NCBI RefSeq assembly: GCF_029931775.1
Contig: NC_079324.1
Location: 56,138,402 to 56,202,401, forward strand
DNA length: 64,000 bases
Direction of reading: 5' to 3'
Origin: Euleptes europaea
Taxonomy: Eukaryota; Chordata; Lepidosauria; Squamata; Sphaerodactylidae
The notes beneath the pieces were generated by a model, which saw only the letters and a list, made by a program, of their open reading frames with translations, made no database searches and was not told where the DNA came from. A program made the position numbers and the translations under genes. Of the stretch, positions 10,866-22,109 are shown one piece after another (position 1 is the first letter of the stretch; the number at the start of each line of letters is the position of its first letter).

Positions 10866-11850
10866 TTGGACCTAATTTTCCTGTAAAATGTATACTTTTT
10901 TCAACATTATACATTAGGTATACACACACAGAGGAATATCTCCTAGAACACGGCTTCATTATGGAGCTCTTCAACCTGGGCATAATTCTTCTAATAAAAC
11001 AAACATATATCCTATGTACGAAATGAGTGATACGGTGAACACAATCCTATTAGAACAGTGTTATAAATACCTCCTGTAGCATTGTTCCGCACAGCGCTCT
11101 GTTTCCAGGAACATTTCCACGCTGCTATAGGAGGCATTGCCGTTAATAAAATTCGTTCTGTGTATGAGCGCTGTTTCAGATGCAACCAACATGCATACAC
11201 AATATAAACCAATCTTCAAAACCAATAGCAAACACTGGGAAACCATACCTGGTGACAAAACTATTAACTGATATAGAAAGGAAAGCAGCTGGGAATCTTT
11301 ACTCGTACCTACCGGGATGAGCCGGTCATCATATGACCAATAACACTGATCGCCTGATCCTACAGAAACGTCCCTACTTGGTGTTTCTAATTTGCCCCAA
11401 CCTGTCACTGGCTTAAGCCTGACTGACAGCATAGTGGGGGACTGGAATTAAAAATGTTCTTCCGACAGATGTGACTCCGCTTCGTTTTTATCTTCCTTTT
11501 GAGAGGTACCCTCTGCTAGCACACAGAACTAACAGAAACTGACGGCAAATCGAGGGGCTTGTCGTCGGGAGGGAAAATTGAGACTACATTTGTACACCCT
11601 ACGCACAGGAGCCCGTGTGTCTCTCGAAATTATTTTGGATTGAAAATAATTCTCGCCTTGATTCAATGTTGGCTCGTAAAAAGAAAAACCAAGGAGCGAT
11701 TCAAACAGGCCGAACATGCAGTTGAAATAGCTCTCCTCGTCTGTGAGCCATAGAAACACCAGTGGCATCTTCATGGGTTTGTTATGGAGATGGTGATAAC
11801 AATGTGATGAAGTCGGCAAGTGGGTGGGCGTTCCTAATCTGGGGACAGCA
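10866..11850. other. Intergenic segment, no gene seen
   Basis: No recognised repeat and no convincing coding frame on either strand. Appears single-copy. Confidence 0.3.
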
Positions 11851-11993
11851 AATGAAAAGGCCCCGCTATGAGTGTCAGCCAATCCCACATTTAAAAGCCC
11901 TGATGGATCTGACCACTGGTCCATCTAGTCCAGCATCCTGTCTCACACAGTGGCCAACCAGTTCCTCTGGAGGTCCAACAACAGGGCATATAG

Positions 11994-12288
11994 AAGGTTG
12001 GTTTTTATATGCCGATTTTCGCTACCTTTTTAAGGAGAATCAAGCCGGCTTACAATTGCCTTCCTCTCCCCACAACAGACACCCTGTGAGGTAGGTGGGG
12101 CTGAGAGAGTGTGACTAGCCCAAGGTCACCCTGCTGGCTTCAGGTGTAGCAGTGGGGAAACCAGCCTGGTTCACCAGATTAGCATCTGCCACTCATGTGG
12201 AGGAGTGGGGAATTGAACCCGGTTCTCCAGATTAGAGTCCACCGCTCCAAACCACCGCTCTTAACCACTACACCATGCTGGCTCTCCA
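11994..12288 (-). mobile_element. SINE-A copy inserted in the LINE, with target duplication
   Basis: Full-length reverse copy from the tail side (GTTGGTTTTTATATGCCG) to the tRNA-like head (CACCATGCTGGCTCTCC). ATATAG flanks both sides (11988-11993 and 12289-12294), and the LINE consensus continues across. Confidence 0.85.
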
Positions 12289-12577
12289 ATATAGGCTGAG
12301 GCCTTCCCTGGATGTTGCCTCGTGGCACTAGAATTCAGAAGTTCACTGCCTCTGAATGAGGAGGTTCTCTTTATTCACCAGGGCTAGTAACTATTGATGG
12401 ACCACTCCTCCATGAATCTAACTAATACTCTTTTAAAGCCATCCATGCCTGTGGCCGTCCCAGCATCCTCTGGCAGCGAACTCCTCATTTTAATAATTTG
12501 TTGTGTAAAGAAGTATTTCCTTTTGTCCATCCTGAATCTTCTACCCATTCGCTTCATTGGATGCCCTCAAGTATTAG

Positions 12578-12966
<389 letters not shown>

Positions 12967-13175
12967 AGTACTAGTATTTTGGGGAAAGGAGAAGAAATTC
13001 TTGTTGTTAGCCCTCTCCACCCCGTGAAAATTTTTATAAACCTGTACCATGACCCCCCTTTATCCAGGTCCAGAAATAAGCATCTTCTACCTGTGAAACA
13101 CCCCCCAACAACAACAACCATGCTTGGTTGGCCACCCCCTCCACTAGAAGCACACATTTTCAATATTCCTATTGA

Positions 13176-13252
13176 TGAGCCAGCATGGTGGAGTGGTTAG
13201 GAGTGGGGGTTTGGAGCGGTGGACTCTAATCTGGAGAACCGGGTTTGATTCC
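13176..13252 (+). mobile_element. SINE-A head fragment
   Basis: GAGCCAGCATGGTGGAGTGG then GGAGAACCGGGTTTGATTCC (tRNA A- and B-box regions). Cut off by the following MITE. Confidence 0.75.
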
Positions 13253-13450
13253 ATCTCCGGTTGGGAAATACCTGGGGATTTGGGGGCGGAGCCTGAGAAG
13301 GGCAGGGTTTGGGGAGGGGAGGGACTTCCATGCCATAGAGTCCAATGGCCAAAGCGGCCATTTTCTCCAGGTGAACTGATCTCTGTCAGCTGGAGATCAG
13401 TTGTAATAGCCGCAGATCTCCAGCTAGTACCTGAAGGCTGGCAACCCTAG
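13253..13450. mobile_element. MITE, alternative-end subfamily
   Basis: Starts in CCGGTTGGGAAATACCTGGG and runs to GAAGGCTGGCAACCCTA. Confidence 0.7.
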
Positions 13451-14350
13451 GGGTTGCATTGGCATTGCAGGAAGGAAGTTGGGATCCTGGCTCATTTTTC
13501 TCCTAAATAATTCACACCGAGGCCTCCCAGATCCTAGTCTGATCCTCTACACAGCGCTGTAGCTTGTTGACCTTAGACTGAAAAAAGGATAAAAAGCCAG
13601 AGCTCAAATCTTTGTGCATCTAGGCAGAGACCAAGTTCTGAACAGAGGCTCAGGTGCCCTCTCATCCCCTTGAAGTAGAAGAAATGGACGTGACCGAGGT
13701 CAAAGTTTCAGAAACATGATGTAATTTGGAGGTCAACGGGGGTGACACCTGCTGCTAAACCAGGGCATCCTTCCATCTGCTCAATCGAGGCCGAAACGGA
13801 CGAGGCATTTCTTCTGGTCCCATGTGGCTTTCCTTCTATTATCGGAGCTCTGATTACCAGTTTTATGACAAGGTGATGCCGAGAATGCGGAAAACCCGCA
13901 GTGCTGGAAAGTAAATGGAGTCTGCCGAGGAGACGTGGCCGGTCACACCGGCTAGCCAAGGAGGGGGGTCGAAGGCCCTTTCCATTTCACGCCAAGCGAA
14001 GCGGGGAGGGTTGACTCGCCGGCGCAAAGGACATAATGGCAAGAGATTGCCAGCAGCCGTTAATAGGAAGATGACAGCCAAAGCTAACTGTGACGGCAGC
14101 AGGCTGGTGTATAAATCCCAGGTGAAAACTCCCAGGATTCAATTTGCCGGGGTGTGAAGCATGAAGGAAAAATGGAACACACAGATTAGAGGAGCCGGCG
14201 ACCCTCTGGTGCTTCCCTCTGGCAAGCAGTTCGCCAAAGCTTTGGGCAAGCTGCAATTCCATAAGGGCACAGCGTTTCTTTTCTTTTTTTTGTTGAAAAC
14301 ACAAGTTTCTAGCTCTCATGAATGTACAAAGGATCAAAAGAGCTTGGGCC
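13451..14350. other. Repeat-free segment, candidate conserved non-coding DNA
   Basis: About 0.9 kb without a recognised repeat, with mixed GC composition and no consistent coding frame. Confidence 0.35.
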
Positions 14351-14990
14351 ATGCCAGCTTGGTGTAGTAGTTAAGAGCGGTGGTTTGGAGTGGCGGACTC
14401 TCATCTGGTGAACCAAGGTTGGTTTCCCCACTCCTCCACATGAAACCTGCTGATTGACCTTGGGCTAGTCACAGCTCTCTTTGAGCCCTCTCAGCTCCAC
14501 CTATCTCACAAGGTGTCTATTGTGGGGAGGGGAAGGGAAAGTGAGAGATTCAAAACTGATAAAAGGAAGTATTTCTTCACGCAACACATAGTTAAATTGT
14601 GGAACTCCCTGCCCCAGGATGTGGTGATGGCTACCACCTTGGAAGGCTTTAAGAAGGGAGTGGACATGTTCATGGAGGAGAGGGGTATTCATGGCTACTA
14701 GTTAAAATGGATACTAGTCATGATGCATACCTATTCTCTCCATGATCAGAGGAGCAGGCCTATTATATTAGGTGCCGTGGAACACAGGCAGGATGGTGCT
14801 GCTGCAGTGGTCTTGTTTGTGGGCTTCCTGGAGGCACCTGGTTGGCCACTGTGTGAACAGACTGCTGGACTTGATGGGCCTTGGTCTGATCCAGCATGGC
14901 TTTTTCTTATGTTCTTATGGGATTGTAAGCTGGTTTGATTCTTCCTAAAGTGGTAGAGAAAGTGAGCATATAAAAACCAACCCCCCTCCT
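14351..14990 (+). mobile_element. SINE-A copy split by a LINE
   Basis: 5' half 14351-14544 (head ATGCCAGCTTGGTGTAGTAG to GGGGAAGGGAAAGTGA), 3' half 14918-14990 (GATTGTAAGCTGGTTTGATT to GCATATAAAAACCAACC). The LINE 14545-14917 occupies the gap. Confidence 0.8.
14545..14917 (+). mobile_element. CR1/L3-like LINE 3' end inserted in a SINE
   Basis: Opens in the ORF2 C terminus (RFKTDKRKYFFTQHIVKLWN, SLPQDVVMATTLEGFKKGVD then MFMEERGIHGY and stop), followed by the whole 3' UTR ending GATCCAGCATGGCTTTTTCT and TATGTTCTTA. It is the best-preserved copy of this family here. No long target duplication was seen, which is usual for CR1-clade elements. Confidence 0.85.
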
Positions 14991-15995
14991 CCTTTTTCTT
15001 CTGTCATAGATGTTAGAACAGTAGCTGAATAATTTCCAGTGACTGAGTTTCTTGGGAAGGGGCTTCAAGGCTCCTCATGTGACCAGAGCACTTTTAAAGA
15101 CCAGTCAGGGGGAGACAAGGGGTGGGGGAAAGCTTTGGCCTCCAGTCCCTGCTTAGATTAACCTTTTGAAGGCCTCCGGAATTTGACCATTAATTTGATC
15201 CAGCAGGGCTAGTGATAGAAACCCACCGAAATCTGCAACATTAATGCATATATCATACATTCCTTGACAGCTGTTTGCCCGCAAAACGTTTTTAAAAGAA
15301 AGCTCCTATTAACAAAAACTCAGAAATCAGCTTGCAACCGCCTAGAGGCAAAAAAAAAGAAAAAAGAAAAGAAAAAGAAGCATTCCACACTTCTTTTATT
15401 CCTAAAACATTTAGTACTTGTCAAATGCAGTAAAATGACTGCAGCAGAAGTAGAAAAAGAAATAGCGACATTTGCCAGCACCCCTTTTTCTAAACAGGAA
15501 CACTTTCTCGAGCAATGGAGCTATTAAATATACCTTTTGAAATGTTCACAGCAATGTTTTTAGAAGGGGGGAGAGGGGGGGAAGCATCCTCCTCTGGGAA
15601 CGTAAACACCACACGCCAGCCTCCACGAAGCCCCGAGAACATGGTGTGAAAATGCAGTTAAACGTGAGATTACCTTGGAGCTCATATTCCAACTTGTTTT
15701 GCTAAAGATGCACCCGAGGGTTTAAAAAAAACAGGCATGAGTCACATATAAGAAGTTTGAGAAGCAACTAAGTAGTCGCTTTAGCGCAATTGCAGTAAAT
15801 AGAACTATTGAGAAACTGTATGATTGAACTGTAGGAAAAGACTAGAGCAGAATTTCCCAAACTTTTTGAGTCATGGATAACTTTTCAGGAGAGAAATTAA
15901 TTACGGAGCGCTAATTTTCACCTAGCACCTCTATACTAAACCGAATGACAGTGGCATTTTTCTTTCCAATCTCTTCATGGAGCACTAGGAGATGT
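14991..15995. other. Intergenic segment
   Basis: Mostly single-copy-looking. The stretch at about 15845-15990 (TTTCCCAAACTTTTTGAGTC) resembles the end of an old hAT-type element but is too short to be sure. Confidence 0.3.
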
Positions 15996-15996
15996 T

Positions 15997-16078
15997 TCAT
16001 AGAATCATAGAGTTGGAAGGGACCACTAGGGTCATCTAGTCCAACCCCCTACACAATGCAGGAAATTCCAAACTATCC
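15997..16078 (-). mobile_element. CR1 LINE 3' tip
   Basis: CATAGAATCATAGAGTTGGA, TCATCTAGTCCAACCCCCT and CACAATGCAGGAAATTCC are the CR1 3' terminal sequence in reverse. Confidence 0.85.
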
Positions 16079-16339
16079 CCACACACATGCCCCCAGCGAC
16101 TAGGCTTGCCAGGCCCTGTAGCTCCACTGGTGGGAGCTTTCCGGGGCCGTGGCTGCGATGTGCGTGTGCACACCCCGCGCAACGCACCTACATAACTTTC
16201 GGGTTTACCCAAAAGTGATGAGTGCATGCATGTGCATGAGCGTGAACACAGTGCCCGCTGGCCATCAGGGTCCTGAGTTATGGTGCCCAAAAGGGGTCCC
16301 CCCACCCACCTGCCCATTACAGCCTTTAAAAACACATTC

Positions 16340-16479
16340 GAGTTGGGCCGTACCATTACCCCGGCCCGGGGGTCTGGTCTGGTGGTTGCCTCGGCAGTTG
16401 GGCCATACCATTACCCCGGCCTGGGGGTCTGTTTGCCTTGGCAGTTGGGCCATACCATTACCCTGGCCTGGGGGTCTGA
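16340..16479. repeat. Three-unit minisatellite
   Basis: Three tandem units of about 47-55 bp share AGTTGGGCCATACCATTACC followed by CCGGCCTGGGGGTCTG, starting near 16340, 16394 and 16441. Confidence 0.85.
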
Positions 16480-16712
16480 CTAAAAGGCAATTAATCCCGA
16501 GTTATGAGGTCCCCCCACCCACCCATTGGAATGAATGGGAGCAGGCAATCCTTAATGTGCATCTAGAGAGCGGCAAATCCAAGGCAAAACCTCCCGTGCC
16601 AGAGAGTATGTGTGTGTGAGTCCTCCCAGTCCTTGCTCCTGATAGAAGAAGACATCCACAGTAAGACCCATTTGGGGGATGTTCTCTATAATTCTCTATA
16701 CTTTTTTCCCCT

Positions 16713-16770
16713 GTGTGTGTGTATGTGTGTGTGTGTGGGAGGGAGTTTCTGTGTGTGTGTGTGTGTGTGA
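16713..16770. repeat. (GT)n microsatellite, interrupted
   Basis: Two GT runs separated by a GGGAGGGAG-type spacer. Confidence 0.9.
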
Positions 16771-16924
16771 GGGGGGAAGCCAAAGGGGGGTGGGTTTACT
16801 TGTTCTGCTGGGGGGTGGGCTTGATTGCCTCTGTGTGGGACTGTGCTTTCTACTGTTTTCACTGGTTGCCAGCTTCGTGTGGAGTTAACTGTGGGTCAGT
16901 GAGTCTCTCTCTGGCTGGTTCCTA

Positions 16925-17125
16925 TTGTTTCCAATGGGCTGTGCAGCCGCTCCTGTTGTTTCGAATGGGCTAGCCTGTCATTCGTTTTATTACATCCCCT
17001 GTAATGTATTTCAGTGCAGTCAATGCAAGTCAACCAACATTCCCCTCTTCCATTATCTTCAATGGGCTGGGCAGCCTCTCCCATTGCTTCCAATGGGCTG
17101 ACTTGTCATTCGTTTCAGTACATCC
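16925..17125. repeat. Diverged direct duplication
   Basis: Phrases TTCCAATGGGCTG, GCAGCC.CTCC, and CTGTCATTCGTTT / TTGTCATTCGTTT followed by ACATCCC occur twice about 125 bp apart. Confidence 0.6.
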
Positions 17126-17654
17126 CTTTTATTGGCTTTATTCCAATGGGCAGATGGGGGGACCCCTTCCGGGCCCCATAACTCGGGGGGCCCTGACCCA
17201 ATCTTTACGAAACATGGGGGTTCTTGCAAGAAGTGTCCCCTCAAGCTACGCTGACATTTTGGGACCTCTACCTCCAAACCCCCCCCCGAAGCCGCGGAAA
17301 GGTGCGAATGTGTTTTTAATGGCTTTATTTGGCTGAATTTTTCCCCAAACTCGGAACTTGGCGCCAAATTCCACGGATCCGAATTGGGGGACTTCGGATT
17401 TCGGCATTTCCCGAATCAAAACGGGCTGAATTTTGCCGAATCTGAATTTTACTGAATTTTTTTTTCAACAGCCCTATATCGGAGCAGCCCCTGCTGGATT
17501 GGACCACAGGTCTTTCCAGGCCAGCAGCCTGTTCCCCACTCAGGCCGATGAGATAGCTTCAGAAAAATTACAGGCCGGACACAGATGCCAACACATCTTC
17601 CTATTACTGCTCCCTCCCTGGAGGTGGTGTTGAGAGGAACACTACTGCTAGGCA

Positions 17655-17868
17655 GGCTTGCCAACCTCCAGGTGGGACCTGGAGATCTCCTGGAATTACA
17701 ACTGATCTCCAGACTACAGAGATCCATTCCCCTGGAGAAAACAGCTGCTTTGGAGGATGGACTCTATGTATTATACTCTGCTGAGGTCCCTGCCCTCCTC
17801 AGGCTCTACCCTGTCCCCCAAAATCTCTAGGAATTTTCCATATCAGAGCCAGCAACCTGGAGTTGCCA
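17655..17868. mobile_element. Older MITE copy
   Basis: GGCTTGCCAACCTCCAGGTG to AATCTCTAGGAATTTTCC; diverged from the other copies but with the same order of blocks. Confidence 0.6.
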
Positions 17869-17889
17869 ACTCCAGGTTGGGAAATTCCT

Positions 17890-18099
17890 AGGGTTGCCAT
17901 CCTCCGGGTAATAGCTGAAGATCTCCTGCTATTACAACTGATCTCCAGCTGATAGGGATCAGTTCGCCTGGAGAAAATGGCCGCTTTGGCAATTGGACTC
18001 TAGGGCATTGAAGTCCCTCCCCTCCCCCAAACCCCACCCTCCTCAGGCTCTGCCCCAAAAACCTCCCGCCGGTTGCCAAGAGGGACCTGGCAACCCTAG
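17890..18099. mobile_element. MITE inserted in a related MITE, with target duplication
   Basis: A 210-bp copy AGGGTTGCC to GGCAACCCTAG flanked by AAATTCCT at 17882-17889 and 18100-18107. The interrupted host reads through GGGAAATTCCTGGAGATTTG when the copy is removed. Confidence 0.88.
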
Positions 18100-18210
18100 A
18101 AATTCCTGGAGATTTGGGGGTGGAGCCTGGGAGGGTGGGGTTTAGGGAGAGCAGCAGAGTATAATGCCCAGTCTAGAGTCCACTGTCCAAAGAAACCATT
18201 TTCTCCAGGG

Positions 18211-18504
18211 GAGTGTAGTGGTTAAGAGCGGTGGTTTGGAGCAGTGGACTCTGATCTGGTTTGGATTCCCCACTCCTCCACATGAGCAATGGAGGCTAAT
18301 CTGGTGAACTGGATTTGTTTCCCCACTCCTACACATGAAGCCAGCTGGGTGACCTTGGGCTAGTCACAGCTCTCTCAGCCCCACCTCCCTCATAGGGTGT
18401 CTGTTGTGGGGAGGGGAAGGGAAGGTGATTGTAAGCTGGTTTGATTCTTTCTTAAGTGGGAGAGAAAGTCGGCATATAAAAACCAACTCTTCTCCTCCTC
18501 CTCC
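18211..18504 (+). mobile_element. SINE-A copy inside a MITE
   Basis: Runs from GTGTAGTGGTTAAGAGCGGT to GCATATAAAAACCAACTCTT and a CTC-rich tail. Confidence 0.8.
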
Positions 18505-18575
18505 ATCATAGTCTGGATATCTATGGTAATACTGGAAGATCTCCAAGCCCCACCTGTGGGCTGGCAACCCTACAC

Positions 18576-19070
18576 AGCCCAAAAGACACCAATGAAATAC
18601 ACCTTTCCTGCCATGAAATTAGCCTTCTGAATAATTCCATCTGTAATGGTTTGTGTGGCGAGACCCAGGAAATTGCCCTACTCTCCTGCACCGCTTAATT
18701 AGATCCATTGCTTACACTTTTGACCTTGCTGGGGGAAAAGAACGAGGAAGTTTCTTTGGAGAGCCCAGGCATTTATTTTCCACAAAGCCCCCTTCAACTA
18801 AGCGCCGCTGTTTATTTTCAAATGATTGCAGGTCGAAACAGGAGGGGGCCCAGTTGGAACGAATTTAATGAGTGCGTTTTGGGCAGAAACAGAGTTCACA
18901 AAGACCGGATCGAAACATTTTTGCTACCCACGGGAGGAGTGCCGGATAAACTCAAGCTGATCAAAAACTCCTAGTGTGAGTTCAAATGGACTTTTAAGGG
19001 GTTAATTCCGCAAGATCCTAGGGCCATAAAACTAACTCAATCCTCTTGGTATAGCTCTATGGACAAATGC
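18576..19070. other. Repeat-free segment, candidate conserved non-coding DNA
   Basis: About 0.5 kb of single-copy-looking DNA (18600-18980) including CCGCTTAATTAGATCC and GCGCCGCTGTTTATTTTCAA. No coding frame is supported. Confidence 0.4.
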
Positions 19071-19075
19071 TGCCT

Positions 19076-19262
19076 GTTACACAGTAAACTACTGGTCCAT
19101 TTCACCCAGAACTGATTCTCTAATTGATGATGGGTCTCCCAGATCTTGGGCAGAGGTGTTTCCGATCATCACCACCTCTGGGTTTGCAAAGCTGGAGCTG
19201 CCAGGAATCGAACCTGGGACCTCCTGCATGCAATCCGGAGGTTGCATAATGCTTTGAACAAA
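19076..19262 (-). mobile_element. Diverged tRNA-Ala-derived SINE (SINE-B)
   Basis: GAATCGAACCTGGGACCTCC then TGCATGCAATCCGGAG is the tRNA-like head in reverse; the body is strongly diverged. Confidence 0.5.
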
Positions 19263-19959
19263 CTTTCACTGTCACTGTGCCATGGGCACCTTACAAATGA
19301 ACAAATACTTCGCATCATTTAGTTTGGTCACAAATCGCTACATGTGGCCCTGAATTCCTGCCTCCCTCCGAGGTTTTTAAGATTCCACTAAGCGCTGTCC
19401 ACATATTTTCAAGTGCCCATTTGCATTCATAAGGACAAGAAAGTTGTTTTCTGACCGCAGCGGCAAACAGGGCTGAGTGAGCCGGAACTGGGAGATCGGC
19501 GATTAGAAGTTCCTGCCATTTTTAAGAAGGCTAAGGGCAAGGGGCTTTACATCAGGATCATGACTTCCTCCTTTTAACTTTCTCACCTCTTGTCTTTTCC
19601 TGACCTCGACTGTCTTCCCAAGAACTATTTTGTACTGCAGATGCACACACACAAACAGGCTCCTGGGGAGAGAGGCAAGAAGCATAGTCCAAACATAGTC
19701 CGAGGTCAAAACACAGCAATTCAGAACTCCAAGAGTCAAACCTGAGAGGCAAATCCAAAGAGCAAAAGCCAGGCCACAGTCCAAGATCAGGGGTGAATCC
19801 AATAAGCAAAGTCCAGGTTCGGTCCAAGGTCAACCACACTGAAGTCTATGGTGCAGACCAACAGTAGGTACACAAGGGTAGTGGACAAGCTGCTTCCATG
19901 CTGGTTTACCCTTTCCTGGCTGCTTTTATCAGGAAAGGCCTGATAAAAAAGCCATACTA

Positions 19960-20245
19960 TCTCAAGTTCATACTCCTGTTCATCTTCTAATGTGATTCAT
20001 GCCATCACATGCCAGCAATGCCCTTCCACCCTCTACATTGGACAAACAGGCCAGTCCCTGCGACAAAGATTGAATGGACATAAGTCTGGCATCAGAAACC
20101 ACAACTTTCAGAAACCAGTGGGGGAACATTTTAACCTTCCAGGACATTCAGTTGCTGATTTAAGAGTAGCAGTTATCTTACAAAGTAATTGCAAAGGGAG
20201 ATTAGAAAGAGAGACTGCTGAATTACCACTAATAATGAGACTCAA
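19960..20245 (+). mobile_element. Penelope-like element fragment (GIY-YIG endonuclease domain)
   Basis: The frame reads C..C plus STLYIGQTGQSLRQRLNGHK, IRNH, KPVGEHFNLPGHS and later RLERETAELPLIMRLK. This is the GIY-YIG nuclease domain as fused to Penelope-like reverse transcriptases: the YIG tripeptide, the catalytic Arg of LRQR and the H of NGH are present, and ERE supplies the likely metal-binding Glu. Only this C-terminal region is present; the reverse transcriptase is missing. A SINE-A copy begins directly after it. Confidence 0.75.
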
Positions 20246-20544
20246 GAGAGCCAACGTGGTGTAGTGGTTAAGAGTGGTGGGCTCTGATCTGGAGAGCCAG
20301 GTTTTATCCCCCACTCCTCCACATGAGTGGCGGACACTAATTTTGTGAATCGGGTTGGCTTCCCCACTCCTCCACATGAAGCCAGCTGGGTGACCTTGGG
20401 CTAGTCCCAGTTCTCTTAGAGTTCTCTCAGCCTCACCTACCTCACAAGGTATCTGTTGTGGGGAAGGGAAGTTGAATGTAAAACAGTTTGATTCTTCCTT
20501 AAGTGGTGGAGAAAGTCGGCATATAAAAACCAACTCTTCTTCTT
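20246..20544 (+). mobile_element. SINE-A copy
   Basis: Full length, from GAGAGCCAACGTGGTGTAGT to ATATAAAAACCAACTCTTCT. Confidence 0.88.
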
Positions 20545-20552
20545 TCTGGCTA

Positions 20553-20708
20553 TTGTCTCTACTGGTGGCTTTTCAGGACCTCAGGCAGAGAAAGGTCTTC
20601 TCTAAAACCTGCCACCTTGGACGCTTGAATGAATGGTCCTATGGATTGAACCTGAGACCTTCTGTGTACAAAGCCTGGGAGCTAACTCTGAACTATGGCT
20701 CCCCACAA
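20553..20708 (-). mobile_element. SINE-B copy, diverged
   Basis: TCAGGCAGAGAAAGGTCTTC and GATTGAACCTGAGACCTTCT match the family in reverse. Confidence 0.6.
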
Positions 20709-20754
20709 TTTTATACATAATACCACTACCAGCTCCGTATGAGACTAAGAACAT

Positions 20755-20930
20755 ATTTGGAGGAGTGACTATCTCAGTGGTAGATCATGTGCTTTGCTCT
20801 CAGAAGATCCAGTTTCCATCCACAACATCTCCAGCTGAAGCATCTTAAGTAGGTTAGAAATTATCTTTGTCCGCAGGAGACCCTGGAGATCCAGATATAG
20901 TGCTAGATGGACCAATGGTATGATTTGGAA
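20755..20930 (+). mobile_element. SINE-B copy, diverged
   Basis: Starts in a tRNA-Ala-like head (CTCAGTGGTAGATCATGTGC) and runs into GACCCTGGAGATCCAGATAT and CTAGATGGACCAATGGTATG. Confidence 0.6.
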
Positions 20931-21071
20931 ATAGCAGGTTTATGCGCATGCATGCACATGCAGGATGTATGGGAATTCACCATGTGTGGACAGGGCTTTT
21001 CTCTGTGTGCAACTATAACTGAGGTGGGGAAATGGAAGATAACAGAGTTAACCTTCCTACCATCTAATGCC

Positions 21072-21319
21072 CCCAGTGTGGCATACTGGTTAAGAGCAAC
21101 AGACTGTAATTTGGAGAACCAGGTTGGATTCCCCATTCCTCCACATGAAGCCTGCTGGGTGACCTTTTGCTAGCCACAGTTCTTTCAGAAGTCTCTCAGC
21201 CCCACCTACCACACAAGGGTTCAGTTGTGGGGAGGGGAAGGGAAGGTGATGGTAATCCGTTTTGAGACTCTTTAAAGGTAGAGAAAAGCAGGGTGTAAAA
21301 GCCAACTCCTCCTCCTCCG
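21072..21319 (+). mobile_element. SINE-A copy
   Basis: AGTGTGGCATACTGGTTAAG head through GGGTGTAAAAGCCAACTCC tail, with the second internal unit missing. Confidence 0.8.
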
Positions 21320-21950
21320 GCTTTAGATTTTAAAAATGGGAGATCTAGGTCAAGTCTGAGGCTAGGGAGAAGCGCTGATTAAATCTCCAGTTGATTTCTC
21401 TTGTTTTAAACAAAGGAAAAAAAATGCCTATTACCTAAGCCTCTAACTGTGCGGGATGTTAAAGCTATGCACCCAATTCTGTGCTTGCGTGTTATGATCA
21501 AAGAACACACAAATGGTTGGCTTTACTGAGATGATTAGGCAAAGTGCTTCTTTGGAGCATCTGGGAAATGTGCGCAACACCACTGCGCTGGAAAATTTTG
21601 CCCCGTCCTGTCCCCATGCGCTCTGCAGCTATTGCTTGATGCTCTGAAAATGCAGAGCAGCTAACTGCCATCTGGAAATCAAATCAACTCTGCTTCCCAT
21701 GCTGGGCTATTTACTGTTCGCAAAGGAAAGCCAAGCTGGGAAAGACTAAGACCATGGCATAAAGGACCAGGGAAATTAACTTTCCAATATTAGGCTTAGA
21801 TTCAGAGATCAGTTTTTCATGTGATGACTGCTGTCATCAGAGGGTAGGCTGGTCATCCGACTGCCTGTCCTTTCCGTCTTTCAAGAGCAGGAACATGTCC
21901 TCTGACAGAACCCTAATTTTTATCAACTTCTTTCTGAGGAGCTCAGTATG
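21320..21950. other. Intergenic segment, no gene seen
   Basis: Single-copy-looking DNA; no repeat or coding family recognised. Confidence 0.3.
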
Positions 21951-21954
21951 AGGT

Positions 21955-22085
21955 ACATGGCTCTCCCTTCCTTGCTGTATCTTCACAACAACCTTGTGAG
22001 GTAGGTTAGGCAGAGGCATAAGGGCTAAGAGGTCACCCAGTGTCATGGTGGACTGTGGATTTGAACTGGGGAGTCTCAGATCCTA
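21955..22085 (-). mobile_element. Sauria-type SINE fragment
   Basis: CACAACAACCTTGTGAGGTA, GAGGTCACCCAGTGTCATGG and GGATTTGAACTGGGGAGTCT are the reverse of the Sauria SINE body and B-box region. Confidence 0.6.
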
Positions 22086-22109
22086 ATCTGGGGAGGGGCT
22101 ATGCTTAAA

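Larger units (their letters stand above)
16101..17475. mobile_element. Unclassified GC-rich interspersed repeat
   Basis: A roughly 1.4-kb block unlike its surroundings. It has CpG-rich ends, repeated phrases such as CCATAACTCGGGGGGCCCTG and GAGTTATGGTGCCCAAAAGG (related but inverted at opposite ends), and internal tandem repeats. The start TAGGCTTGCCAGGCCC resembles the MITE terminus. No coding frame was recognised. It could be a larger non-autonomous DNA transposon or a composite of several. Confidence 0.4.
17869..18574. mobile_element. MITE interrupted by a second MITE and a SINE
   Basis: The host element is in three pieces: 17869-17889 (GAGTTGCCAACTCCAGGTTG), 18100-18210 (CTGGAGATTTGGGGGTGGAG to TTTTCTCCAGGGGA) and 18505-18574 (AAGATCTCCAAGCCCCACCT to GGCTGGCAACCCTA). 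It must predate both insertions. Confidence 0.75.

Noticed and set aside
16149-16619. 156-codon frame
   Set aside because: Encodes the three tandem minisatellite units and low-complexity sequence. It is a by-product of the repeat.
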